Shown here piece after piece: positions 22,320 through 33,744 of a DNA stretch of 64,000 nucleotides. Source of the DNA: Phalacrocorax aristotelis (taxonomy: Eukaryota > Chordata > Aves > Suliformes > Phalacrocoracidae); NCBI RefSeq assembly GCF_949628215.1, contig NC_134286.1:1612001-1676000 (forward strand). The letters run 5' to 3'. The translations under genes and the position numbers were made by a program. Under the pieces are notes generated by a model, which worked only from the letters and a program-made list of their open reading frames with translations, was not told where the DNA came from and ran no database searches. The first letter of the stretch is position 1. Each line of letters starts with the position of its first letter.

Positions 22320-22854
22320 AAGCCTTGAGTCAAAGAACCAACTGGAAGCAGCTGTCGCTAATACGCAGCTGGAGGCCAGTCAGTTCCTTTATCTCCTGTT
22401 ATTAACACTCATGTCAGCGTAACGCAAAAGACCGGCATTTATCACTTTCCTGGTGTGAAGCAGTGGCTAGATTTTATCTGTGTTTCTGTCCTCCTGGAAC
22501 TGAGTGTTACTGTCAAGTGTGCTTGCCAGTCTTGATTCTTAATTTAAACAGTCAGTGAGGGCTCTCCTGGCAGAGAGCAGTGCTTGTGTGTGCATTTGCC
22601 TGCTCGCTTATGAAGAGGAGGCACTTGATCATTTGTTAGAGAGAGGTCTTTGGTGATCATGGTCAGGGAGTGCTGGAGAGCTCCTGGCACGTTTATAACC
22701 CCACTCTGCCGGCGTACGGTCAGACGGGCTCAGGGGAGAGCCCATGAGCGACGATCGGATATGGTGCGAACAGAGGCTGGGTGCCCATTGTGCGCCAAGA
22801 GCTCTTCAAAGCCCCCCGCACTCGGGAGAACCACAAGCAGTGCCAGGTGGGATT

Positions 22855-24430
22855 AGCACAAAGTGATGCTACATGGAGTAAATGGGTCGCACTGGTCACC
22901 CAGCGGGCTTGAATAGGAAACCCCAGTGGCCCAGGAACCTTGGAAGTGACCATGGGCTGGCCAGAAGGCAAAGACTTTGGAATATCACCAGAGGAGGGGG
23001 TGCCACGTGCTGCAGAGGCCCCACTGTATAACAAACTGTCGGAAGATGAAAAGCAATACGCCCTGTTCATTGTAAGCGCCATGTGCTTACAATGGTGGAT
23101 GCAATGACCGGCTGGCTGGAAACATATTCCATCCCCACGCCACTGCCCGGACACCATCCTGGGTCTGGAAAAACAAGTCCTGTGGCGACATGGCACCCCA
23201 GAGAGTGGTCAGACAATGGACTCATTTCCGAAACAACCTCATAGACAGCTGGGCCAAAGAGCATGGCATTGAGTGGGTTTATCACATCCCCTATCACGCA
23301 CCAGCCTCTGGGAAAATCGAAAGATACAATGGACTATTAAAGATGACACTGAGAGCAATGGGGGGTGGAACATTTAAACACTGGGATACACATTTAGCAA
23401 AAGCCACGTGGTTAGTCAACAGGAGGGGATCTGCCAGGCGAGCTGGCCCTGCCCAGTCAGAAATCCTACATCCTGTGGAAGGGGATGGAGTCCCTGTAGT
23501 GCACACAAAAAGTATGCTGGGCAAAACAGTCTGGGTTCTTCCTGCCTCAGGCAAAGGCAAAGCCATTCGTGGGATTGCTTTTGCTCGAGGACCTGGGTGC
23601 ACTTGGTGGGTGATGCGGGAGGATGGAGAAGTCCAATGTGTGCCTCAAGGGGGTTTGATTTTGGGCGAAAACAGGCAATGAACTGAATGGGGCAATGTGA
23701 ACTGCTATATAATATTGTGTGTCACCTCTGTGTTGTATCCATTATACCAGAGTACGAGCCTCCCAAGCCGTGGAAGATAAACTGCGACACAAGCAGAGTG
23801 CAGCAGTGACGGAAGGATGCCTGACTCGGCGTGCAGCAGCCCAGGTATGGGACCTGGGCATGGCGTGAGCGGTGTGGAATAAGGGGAGGCGGCTGTGCTG
23901 GTTTTGGCTGAGAAGGGGTTAATTCTCCTCACCATGGGGGGCGGCTGCCTTTCCGGCTTCCCGCGCTCTGCCGCGGGGGGGTGGGGGGGTGGGGCGCTGG
24001 GGGGGGCGGGGCCGCGGTGGGGGCGGCTGACCCCGACTGGCCAGTGGCAGGTTCACTCCATACCACGTGACACCACGACCAGGATATTAAGGGGGGTGGG
24101 GGGGGCAGTTGCGGCTTGGGAGCGGCGCGGCGGCGGGTCGGCGGTGGGTGAGTGGCGGCAGCGCATGGGGTTTGTTCCGGCGGTTCGTTCCCCCTCTCCC
24201 GCCCCCCCCCCCCCCGCCCTTCCCACCCCTTTCCCCCCACCCCGCGGGGCTTTGCGCCTCTCGTTGTTCTCCTTTCCGTTGCATTTCTGTTGTTGTTTCT
24301 TTTAATTTCATTTATGAAACTGTTCTTATCCCAACCCACGAGCGTTACCCTTCTGATTCCCTCCCCCATCTACCGGTGGGGGAGGGGGCGAGCGACTGCG
24401 TGGGGCTGAGCTGCCGGCCAAACCACCACA
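22855..24430 (+). mobile_element. Broken ERVL-like provirus remnant with 3' LTR
   Basis: A 5'-truncated and internally deleted relative of the 27-kb provirus. It keeps part of the polymerase region (RT connection into RNase H), then jumps to integrase-coding sequence (central to C-terminal part, including WLVNRRGSARRAGPAQSEIL) and the 3' untranslated part, followed by an LTR at 23894-24430. The LTR begins TGTGCTGG after a purine-rich stretch (ggggaggcggc) and ends ACCACCACA. Its 3' end abuts satellite in reversed orientation. It is clearly a fossil with several breaks. One segment (23280-23630) is identical to the other provirus although the neighbouring sequence is not (see findings). Confidence 0.9.
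23894..24430 (+). repeat. LTR (ERVL-like family, 537 bp)
   Basis: Same family as the paired LTRs at 27239 and 33260: 'ggttttggctgagaaggggttaattctcctcac', 'ctgaccccgactggccagtggcaggttcactccatacca', 'actgttcttatcccaacccacgagcgttacccttctgattc'. It is longer because of expanded G and C runs (around 23975-24010 and 24195-24215). Confidence 0.92.
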
Positions 24431-24747
24431 GACCCTAGAAGTGAAGGTTTGGAATTTAAAACGGAGGCTTTTAGCTTTAAAAGTGGGGTATGGACCCTGA
24501 AATTGAGGGTTTGGGATATAAAAATGAGGCTTTGCGTGGAAAAGATAGGTTTGGAGCTTAAAAGTGAGGGTTTCGGACTCCTAAATGAGGCTTTGTGCCT
24601 TAAAAGTGGGGTTTGGACCCACAAGACAGAGTTTGGCTGTGAAAAAAAGGAGGCTTTGTGCCTTAAATGAGGGGTTTCGACCTTGAAAGTGAGGGTTTGG
24701 GACTGAAAAATGAGGCTTTGAGTGTTGAAAGACGGGCTTGGGACATA
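24431..24747 (-). repeat. Second satellite block, reversed segment
   Basis: The same ~21-bp unit as at the window start, but the complementary strand faces up ('ggtttggaatttaaaacggagg', 'tgaggctttgcg'). Orientation flips at about 24747, between 'gggcttgggacataaag' and 'ccctcccttctagcatcg'. Confidence 0.9.
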
Positions 24748-26575
24748 AAGCCCTCCCTTCTAGCATCGAATCCTGTCTATTAATGCTCAAATCATGATTT
24801 TTTCCTTCCAAACGGTACGTTTGAGAGTCAAACCCCCTTGTTTAAGGCTCAAAGCCTCATTTTTATGTGCCAGACCCTCACATTCAGGTTTCAAACCCCC
24901 CTTTAACACTCAAAGCCTCATTTCTAGGTTCCAAAGTTTCACTTTTAGCACCCAAACCTGAGCTCACTTTTAGGAGCCAAGACCTCATTTTTTATGTCCA
25001 AAGCCCTATTTCCACTGGCAAAGCCTCATTTTTAGATCCCAAACCCTCACGTTCAGGGTCCAAACCCCTCTTTTTATGCTCAAAGCCTCATTTTTACCCC
25101 CCAAAGCCTCACTTTCAGTGTCTAAACCAGTTTTAAACCTTGCAGCCTCCGCTTATGGGGCCCGCAGCCTCTGCTTATAGGGTCCTGCCAACCCTCATTT
25201 TTTTGAGTTCCCAACCCTCTTTTAAGGCTCAAAGCCTCCTCTTAAGGTCCCAGACCCTCTCTCTCAGGGTGCAAACCTGTCATATTTACTCTCAAAGCCT
25301 CTTCTATATCTTGCAAAGCCTCACGTTTAGCTGCCAAACACGTCTTTTAAGGCTCAAAGCCTCAGTTTTCTTTTCTAAACCTCCACTTTCAGGGTCCAAA
25401 CTGCTCTATTAAGCATTAAAACCTCACTTTTAGGTATGAAAACCTCATTTGTAATGTCCAAAGCCCTATTTTCAACTGCCAACCCTCATTTGTAGATCCC
25501 AAACCCTCACTTTCAGGGTCGAAACGCCTCTTTTAAGGCCCAAAGCCTTATTTTAGGTCCCAAAGCCTCATTTTTTTTGTTCCAAACCCCTGTTTTAAGG
25601 CTCAAAGCTTCATTTTTAAATCCCAAACCCTCACATTCACGGTCCAAACCTGTCTTTTAGGTTCAAAGCCTCAGTTTTAGGTCTAAATGCCACACTTTCA
25701 GGGTCCAAACCCCTCTTTTAAGGCTCAAAGCCTTATTTTAAGACCCAAACCCTCATTTTTGGTGTTCCAAATCCCTGTTTTAAGTCTAAAAGCCTCCTTT
25801 TCATATCCCAAACCCTCACTTTTCAGGTCCAAACCTGTCTTTTTTAGGGTCAAACCCTCATTCTTAGGTCCCAAGCCCTCACTTTTAGGGTCCAAACCCC
25901 AGTTTTAAAGGTCAGAGCCTCAGTTTTACCACCCAAAGCCACACTCCAAGCATCCAAACCCCTCCTTTAACGTCCCAGTGCCTCCTTTAACGTCCCAGTG
26001 CCTCCTTTAACGTCCCAGTGCCTCCTTTAACGTCCCAAAAGCTCACTTGTAGCATCCAAAAGCTCATTTTTAGTGTCCAAAGCCCTTTTTTCACCTGCAA
26101 AGCCTCAGTTTTAGGTCCCAAAGCCTCACTTTCAGGGTCCAAACCCCTCTTAATACTCAGTGGCCTCCTTTTTAGGTCCCAAAGCCTCCCATTTAGCATC
26201 AAATCCGCTCTATTAATGCTCAAACAGTCATTTTTTTTTAGTTCTAAACCGTGCGTTTCAGTCCAAACCCCTTGATTAATCCTCAAAGCCTCATTTTTAA
26301 CAGCCAAGAGGGGCCCAAACCCCTTCTTTAATGCTCAGTGCCTCCTTTAAAGCCCCAAGCCCTCACATTTAGGTAGTAAACCCTCATTTTTATTATCCAA
26401 GCCTCATTTTTATATCCCAAACCTTTACTGTTGGCATCGAATGCGGTCTCTTAATGCTCAAACCGTCATTCTCTCTTTCCACACTGAGTTTTAGAGCCCA
26501 AAGCCATTTTTTAACGCACAAAGCCTCATTTAGTGGTCCCAAACCCTCACTGTTAGGGTCCAAACCTGACGTGAG
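24748..26575 (+). repeat. Second satellite block, forward segment
   Basis: Satellite in the same orientation as 1-8386, with units such as 'caaagcctcatttttagatcc' and 'ccaaacccctcttttaaggct'. Units are more divergent from each other than in the first block and no ~823-bp higher-order period is visible, which suggests an older or less homogenised array. It ends near 26575 ('tccaaacctgacgtgagg'). Confidence 0.92.
25961..26038 (+). repeat. Perfect 20-bp tandem repeat inside the satellite
   Basis: The unit CCTCCTTTAACGTCCCAGTG occurs three times without change (25961, 25981, 26001) and a fourth time (26021) with its last bases altered. Neighbouring satellite units are all different, so this is a recent local amplification of one variant. 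Confidence 0.9.
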
Positions 26576-27238
26576 GCTCTTCGCTCTTGCTGCAAAAGCT
26601 ATTTCAAATCACAGCTTTGAATAAGAAACACTATACTAGGTTTGTTCCAAGTACATTCATCATCCACTTGTTTCTTTCAATATCTGATCATTTCTATTCA
26701 AGCCAAGTAAGAACAGGGTCTCTCCCAATGTCAGGCAACACTGGACCTGTCCAGCAAGCGTCAGTCATACTAGAGAGACAGTAAAAAGCTGAGTATTGTA
26801 AAACTCCTGCTTCGGCCCTATTGGTGAGAGAACTTTTGAAGGGAAATATTTCTGACCTTCAGGTCAGTCAAAAGCCAGGAAGGGTAGGTGCTTTTTAATG
26901 GGGGAAACGTTGTCAGGTGCTGCATAACGCTGTTTCAGGAGCAGCTTTGGAGCGTCTCTTTGTTAGGAAGTCTATTTTCTCTATTGCGTCACCACACTGT
27001 TGCTGCAGGGTGTCCAGTCGAGAGCGGCATGATGTAAAATGGTGGGGTTAACGGTACCGTTACCCTGTGAGTTTGCTGAGAGTAAAACAAGTTTTCTGGT
27101 TTTACGGTAGAGCACATAGTTACCTAATTTTCCACTTTGACTAGAAAGCCTTGAAAAATACCTTTTGTTGGCCAGAGTGAAAAAGAACCTCTCCCCACGC
27201 CCCACCCCCCACCCCCCCCTTTAAAGTGCCTGTAAGAT
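26576..27238. other. Unannotated spacer between satellite and provirus
   Basis: Apparently unique sequence with no gene recognised. It ends in a C-rich run (27195-27222) just before the provirus. Confidence 0.5.
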
Positions 27239-27732
27239 TGTGCTGGTTTTGGCTGAGAAGGGGTTAATTCTCCTCACTGTGGGGGTCGGCTGCCTTTCCA
27301 GCTTCCCGCGCTCTGCTGCGTGGCCGGGAGGGGGCTGGGAGCGGCAGGGCCATGGTGGGGGCGGCTGACCCCGACTGGCCAATGGCAGGTTCATTCCATA
27401 CCATGTGACACCATGACCAATATATTGAGGGGGGGCAGTGGCAGCGCGGAGGCGGCGCAGTGTCGGGTCGGCGGGCGGCGAGCGGCTGCGGCGCGTGCGG
27501 TTTGTTCCGGCGGTTCGTTCCCCCTCTCCCCTCCCTTCCCCCTTCCCCTGGGGCTTTGCGCCTCTCATTGTTCTCCTTTACATTGCATTTCTACTGTTGT
27601 TTCTTTTAATTTTAATTATTAAACTGTTCTTATCCCAACCCACGAGCGTTACCCTTCTGATTCTCTCCCCCATCTACCGGTGGGGAGTGAGCAAGTGACT
27701 GTGTGGGGCTGAGCTGCCGCTAAACCACAACA
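27239..27732 (+). repeat. 5' LTR of the provirus
   Basis: Begins TGTGCTGG and ends CCACAACA (494 bp). Contains a 'ccaatatattgagg' TATA-like stretch (about 27417-27430) and an ATTAAA polyadenylation-type signal at 27618-27623. Confidence 0.93.
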
Positions 27733-27739
27733 GTCTTTT

Positions 27740-27757
27740 TGGCGCCCAACGTGGGGC
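27740..27757 (+). promoter_or_regulatory. Primer binding site, lysine tRNA type
   Basis: TGGCGCCCAACGTGGGGC, seven bases after the LTR, is complementary to the 3' end of tRNA-Lys(1,2), the primer known from betaretroviruses such as MPMV. That is unusual next to an ERVL-like polymerase, since the class is named for leucine. Confidence 0.85.
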
Positions 27758-30700
27758 TCAAGGGTTGGAGATAACAACAGCTGCTGGTCACAGCACCATG
27801 TTGTCCTTTTTGCAGTTGGTGTTAAAAATCGGTGTTGGTTTGTTGAGTCTGCTGTGTTCTGCTGTGATTAGTAATGTTTTGCCTACAAGATTTGTTATAC
27901 AAACACTCGTTTTCAGCTTTATCTGGTATTTGGGGTTTTTGCTGAAACCGTTACTGTACTTACTTCGGATACCACCTTGTTGAGGCAATTAGCAATTATA
28001 CCTCCTCCTCTGAGAGATTTTATATGGAGGAAATACAGAATAGTACCTTTGCAACTTCGTTCTATGATGTCTGTGCCTTTGTTACAACAACGTTTTTGTA
28101 TCTTGAACATCCTTGGGTGGTTAAGGTGCACTTATTGTTAGTTTTTGGGCATGTTGTTTTGGTTTTGACTAAGCAACTTAAGAATATCACCCAGAAATCT
28201 GCCCCGAGGCTTGATAGTTACGAGTGGCAGGGCATGTGGGATAGCATGGGCAAATACCTAGGGCAGTGGGCACCCCCAGTGTTTTGGAGTTTCACCCCCG
28301 AACAAGTGCAGAATCCTAAAAAACTAGTAGAATATTTGGAGAAAGTATGTTGTTACGCTGGGAACTCCAGAGAGACACAGATAACTGCAACGTGCTGGGG
28401 TCTGGCCCATGCATACCGAGCCCTGCTCAACAGTATTCAGTGCCCCCAGGGGGAAGAGAATGTCTCTGGATTGAAATGCAAAGTGACTGGCACTGTAGAC
28501 AATCCAGCCCTGACAACAGGCACTGCAGCCACTCAAACCCCCACAACAAGTACCGGAGCTAGCTCAGAAAATAAACCCGTACCGGTATCAGTTGCCCCCA
28601 TACACAAGACGAAATATTGGAAGCGGACATCAACTCGTTTAGAACGGGATGATGAAGAACCAGGGCCATCGCGGGGAGAGGAGGGAGAAGTAATAAATGA
28701 AATAGAGACCACCCGATCCCTGTCCTTAAGTGAGTTGCGAGATATGCGAAAAGATTATAGCCGTGGTTCAGGTGAGCACATTGTCACCTGGCTGCTCCGA
28801 TGCTGGGATAATGGGGCCAGTAGCCTGGAACTAGAGGGAAAAGAAGCCAAACAATTGGGATCCCTTTCTGGGGAAGGGGGCGTTGACAAAGCAATTGGGA
28901 AAAAACCACAAGCCCTCAGCCTCTGGAGGCGACTCCTGTCTGGAGTGAAGGAAAGGTATCCCTTTAAAGAAGATGTTACATATCGCCCAGGAAAATGGAC
29001 AACTATGGAGAAAGGCATCCAGTATCTCAGGGAATTAGCTGTGTTTGAGGTGATTTATGGTGACCTGGACGATCAACGGTCATCCAAAGATCCAGATGAA
29101 GCCGAGTGCACACGACCCATGTGGCGGAAGTTTGTACGGAGCGCACCATCCTCGTATGCAAACTCATTGGCAGTGATGTCCTGGAAAGATGACGAGACAC
29201 CAACGGTGGCAGAGGTGATAGATAGACTCCGGGATTACGACACAAATATCTCTTCCTCGCTTGTCTCTGCTGTGGAGAAACTATCCCAAGAGGTCCAGCA
29301 ACTCAAAGATGATCTGTCCTACTCCCCACCTCGACAGAGCAGTGTCTCAGCTGTTAGGAATAAGCGTCCTTTGGCTCAAAGAAGGGGATACACACCACGG
29401 GCCACCCTATGGTTCTACCTGCGTGACCACGGAGAGGACATGATGAGGTGGGATGGCAAGCCTACTTCGACCCTACAGGCACGAGTACATGAACTGCAAG
29501 GAAGAACAGTCACTCAGGGAGGCTCTTCCAGGAAAGCTGCTGCTCCAGTTTCCAGCGAGCAAGTCCCCAGACAGAGGAGTAGAAGCGCAGATTTTATTTC
29601 TAAGTGTAATAGAGGGACTCCTGATTCACATTTACAGGAAGTGAGTTGTGACTGCCATGATCAGGACTAGAGGGGCCCTGCCTCCAGCCGGGTGGAGGAA
29701 AGGGATAACCGGGCTTACTGGACTGTGTGGATCCGATGGCCTGGCACGTCCGACCCACAGGAGTATAAAGCTTTAGTGGACACCGGCGCACAGTGCACCT
29801 TAATGCCATCAAACTATATAGGGGCAGAACCCATCAGCATTGCTGGAGTGACAGGGGGATCTCAAGAGCTAACTGTATTGGAGGCCGAAGTGAGCCTAAC
29901 TGGCAATGAGTGGCAGAAGCACCCCATTGTGACTGGCCCAGAGGCTCCATGCATCCTTGGCATAGACTACCTCAGGAGAGGGTATTTCAAGGACCCAAAA
30001 GGTTACAAGTGGGCTTTTGGTGTAGCTGCCTTGGAGACAGAGGAAACTGAACAGCTGTCTACCTTGCCTGGTCTCTCAAAGGGCCCTTCTGTGGTGGGGC
30101 TGCTGAAGGTCAAAGAACAACAGGTGCCAATCGCCACCACAACAGTGCACCGGCGGCAATATCGCACCAACAGAGACTCTCTGATCCCCATCCATAAACT
30201 CATTCACCAACTGAGGAGCCAAGGAGTCATCAGTAAGACCCACTCACCCTTTAACAGTCCCATATGGCCAGTCCGGAAGTCTAATGGAGAGTGGAGGCTA
30301 ACAGTAGACTATCGTGGCCTGAATGAAGTCACTCCACCGTTGAGTGCTGCTGTGCCAGACATGCTAGAACTTCAATACGAACTGGAGTCAAAGGCGGCCA
30401 AGTGGTATGCCACAATTGATATTGCTAATGCATTCTTCTCAATCCCTCTGGCAGCAGAGTGCAGGCCACAGTTTGCTTTCACATGGGCGGGCGTCCAGTA
30501 CACCTGGAATCGACTGCCCCAGGGGTGGAAACACAGTCCTACCATTTGCCATGGACTGATTCAGACTGTACTGGAACAGGGAGAAGCTCCAGAACACCTT
30601 CAATACATTGACGACATCATTGTGTGGGGCAACACAGCGGAAGAAGTTTTTGAGAAAGGTGAGAAAATAGTCCAAATCCTTCTGAAAGCTGGTTTTGCCA

Positions 30701-33259
30701 TAAAACAAAGTAAGGTGAAGGGACCTGCACGAGAAATCCAGTTCTTAGGAATCAAATGGCAAGATGGTCGTTGTCAGATTCCAATGGATGTGATCAACAA
30801 AATAGCAGCCATGTCTCCACCAACTAGCAAAAAGGAAACACAAGCTTTCTTGGGCGTTGTGGGTTTTTGGAGAATGCATATTCCAAATTACAGTCTGATC
30901 GTGAGCCCTCTCTATCAAGTGACCCAGAAAAAGAATGATTTCAAATGGGGCCCTGAGCAACGACAAGCCTTTGAACAGATTAAACGAGAAATAGTCCATG
31001 CAGTAGCTCTTGGGCCAGTCCGGGCAGGACAAGATGTAAAAAATGTGCTCTACACTGCAGCTGGGAAGAATGGCCCTACCTGGAGCCTCTGGCAGAAAAC
31101 ACCAGGGGAGACCCGGGGTCGACCCCTAGGGTTTTGGAGTCGGGGATACAGAGGGTCTGAAGCCCGCTATACTCCAACTGAAAAAGAGATATTGGCAGCA
31201 TATGAAGGGGTTCGAGCTGCTTCAGAAGTGGTTGGTACTGAAGCACAGTTGCTCCTGGCACCCCGACTGCCAGTGCTGGGCTGGATGTTCAAAGGAAACA
31301 TCCCCTCTACACACCATGCAACTGATGCTACGTGGAGTAAATGGATTGCACTGATCACCCAGCGGGCTCGAGTAGGAAACCCCAGTCGCCCAGGGATCTT
31401 GGAAGTGATTATGGACTGGCCAGAAGGCAAAGATTTTGGATTGTCACCAGAGGAGGAGGTGACACGTGCTGAAGAAGCCCCACTGTATAACAAACTGCCA
31501 GAAGATGAGAAGCAATATGCCCTGTTCACTGATGGGTCCTGTCGCCTTGTGGGAAAGCACCGGAGATGGAAGGCTGCTGTATGGAGTCCTACACGACAAG
31601 TAGCAGAAACTGCTGAAGGAGAAGGTGAATGGAGCCACTTTGCACAGGTAAAGGCCATCCAGCTGGCCTTAGACATCGCTGAACGGGAAAAGTGGCCAGT
31701 GCTCTATCTCTATACTGACTCCTGGATGGTGGCAAATGCCTTGTGGGGCTGGCTGCAGCAATGGAAGCAAAGCAACTGGCAGCGCAGAGGCAAACCCATC
31801 TGGGCTGCCACATTGTGGCAAGAAATTGCTGCCCGGGTAGAGAAACTGGTTGTAAAGGTACGGCATGTGGATGCTCACGTCCCCAAGAGTCGGGCCACTG
31901 AAGAGCATCGAAACAACCAGCAGGTGGATCAGGCTGCCAAGATTGAAGTGGCTGAGGTGGATCTGGACTGGCAGCATAAGGGTGAACTATTTTTAGCTCG
32001 GTGGGCCCATGACACCTCGGGCCATCAAGGGAGAGATGCAACATACAGTGGGCTCGTGATCGAGGGGTGGACTTGACCATGGACGTTATTGCACAGGTTA
32101 TCCACGAATGTGACACGTGCGCTGCAATCAAGCAAGCGAAGCGGGTAAAGCCTCTGTGGTGTGGGGGACGATGGCTGAAATACAAACATGGGGAGGCCTG
32201 GCACATTGACTATATCACACTCCCACAGACGCGCCAAGGCAAGCGCCATGTGCTTACAATGGTAGAAACATTGACTGACTGGCTGGAAACATATCCTGTC
32301 CCCCACGCCACTGCCCGGAACACTATCCTGGGTCTTGAGAAACAAGTCCTGTGGCGACATGGCACCCCAGAGAGGATTGAGTCAGACAATGGGACTCATT
32401 TCCGAGATAGCCTCATAGACACCTGGGCCAAAAATCACGGCATTGAGTGGGTGTATCACATCCCCTATCACGCACCAGCCTCTGGGAAAATCGAAAGATA
32501 CAATGGACTATTAAAGATGACACTGAGAGCAATGGGGGGTGGAACATTTAAACACTGGGATACACATTTAGCAAAAGCCACGTGGTTAGTCAACAGGAGG
32601 GGATCTGCCAGGCGAGCTGGCCCTGCCCAGTCAGAAATCCTACATCCTGTGGAAGGGGATGGAGTCCCTGTAGTGCACACAAAAAGTATGCTGGGCAAAA
32701 CAGTCTGGGTTCTTCCTGCCTCAGGCAAAGGCAAAGCCATTCGTGGGATTGCTTTTGCTCGAGGACCTGGGTGCACTTGGTGGGTGATGCGGGAGGATGG
32801 AGAAATCCGATGTGTGCCTCAGGGGGATTTGATTTTGGGTGAAAACAGTCAATGAACTGAATGGGGCAATGTGAACTGCTATATAATATTGTGTGTCACC
32901 TCTGTGTTGTATCCATGATACCAGAGTACGAGCCTCCCAGCCCATGGAAGATCAACTATGAAACAAGCCGTGCAGCAGTGATGGAACGATGACTGACTTG
33001 GTATGCAGCAACCCAACGCCACACACCATCTCTCCCACCCGGAAAGACTGATACAACAGATGGAGCCCAGAGTCATGGACTGGGTGAACTCAATGGACAT
33101 TTTAATGGACATTTTACAGGGAAGGTCCATGAACTAAGGGAATGATGTCTGTGTATTATGTTAAAGGATGGGAAGGGGAGGGGTGGTGGTTGGTAGGGTT
33201 GTATTACATCATATGGGACCTGGGCATGGTGTAAATGGTATGGAATAAGGGGTGGAGAA

Positions 33260-33744
33260 TGTGCTGGTTTTGGCTGAGAAGGGGTTAATTCTCCTCACTG
33301 TGGGGGTCGGCTACCTTTCCAGCTTCCCGTGCTCTGCCGTGTGGCGGGGGGGGCTGGGAGGGGCAGGGCCATGGTGGGGACGGCTGACCCCGACTGGCCA
33401 ATGGCAGGTTCATTCCATACCATGTGACACCATGACCAATATATTGAGGGGGGGCAGTGGCAGCGCGGAGGCGGCGCGGCGTCGGGTCGGCGGGCGGCTG
33501 TGGCGCGTGCGGTTTGTTCTGGCGGTTCGTTCCCCCTCTCCCCTCCCTTCCCCCTTCCCCTGGGGCTTTGCGCCTCTCATTGTTCTCCTTTACATTGCAT
33601 TTCTACTGTTGTTTCTTTTAATTTTAATTATTAAACTGTTCTTATCCCAACCCACGAGCGTTACCCTTCTGATTCTCTCCCCCATCTACCAGTGGGGAGT
33701 GAGCGAGTGACTGTGTGGGGCTGAGCTGCCGCTAAACCACGACA
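33260..33744 (+). repeat. 3' LTR of the provirus
   Basis: Begins TGTGCTGG directly after a purine-rich stretch (aataaggggtggagaa) and ends CCACGACA (485 bp). ATTAAA at 33630-33635. Differs from the 5' LTR by scattered substitutions and two short deletions. Confidence 0.93.

Larger units (their letters stand above)
27239..33744 (+). mobile_element. ERVL-like endogenous provirus, nearly whole, no env
   Basis: Two related LTRs (27239-27732 and 33260-33744) bound an internal region with a primer site, a gag region (about 28024-29670) and a pro-pol region (about 29692-32855). Visible landmarks are the protease motif LVDTGAQCTLMP, RT with LPQGWKHSPTICHGLIQ and YIDD, RNase H starting ALFTDGS, and integrase with an HHCC-type zinc finger and the catalytic Asp in HIDYI, Asp in ESDNG and Glu in KIERY. 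Gag and pol lie in the same frame on either side of the gag terminator, an arrangement that gammaretrovirus-type elements translate by read-through (known). Only about 400 bp separate integrase from the 3' LTR, so there is no env, as in ERVL. The coding region shows about one reading-frame break. The LTRs differ by a few percent, which suggests an insertion some millions of years old (inference). No matching target duplication was seen. Confidence 0.92.

Noticed and set aside
23294-23602. 102-residue antisense open frame, found identically at 32468-32776
   Set aside because: It is a shadow of the integrase-coding strand; identity comes from the shared conserved tract, not from selection on the antisense frame.
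23895-24438. Pro/Gly-rich frames over 100 residues on both strands
   Set aside because: They are GC-rich LTR sequence with homopolymer G and C runs.
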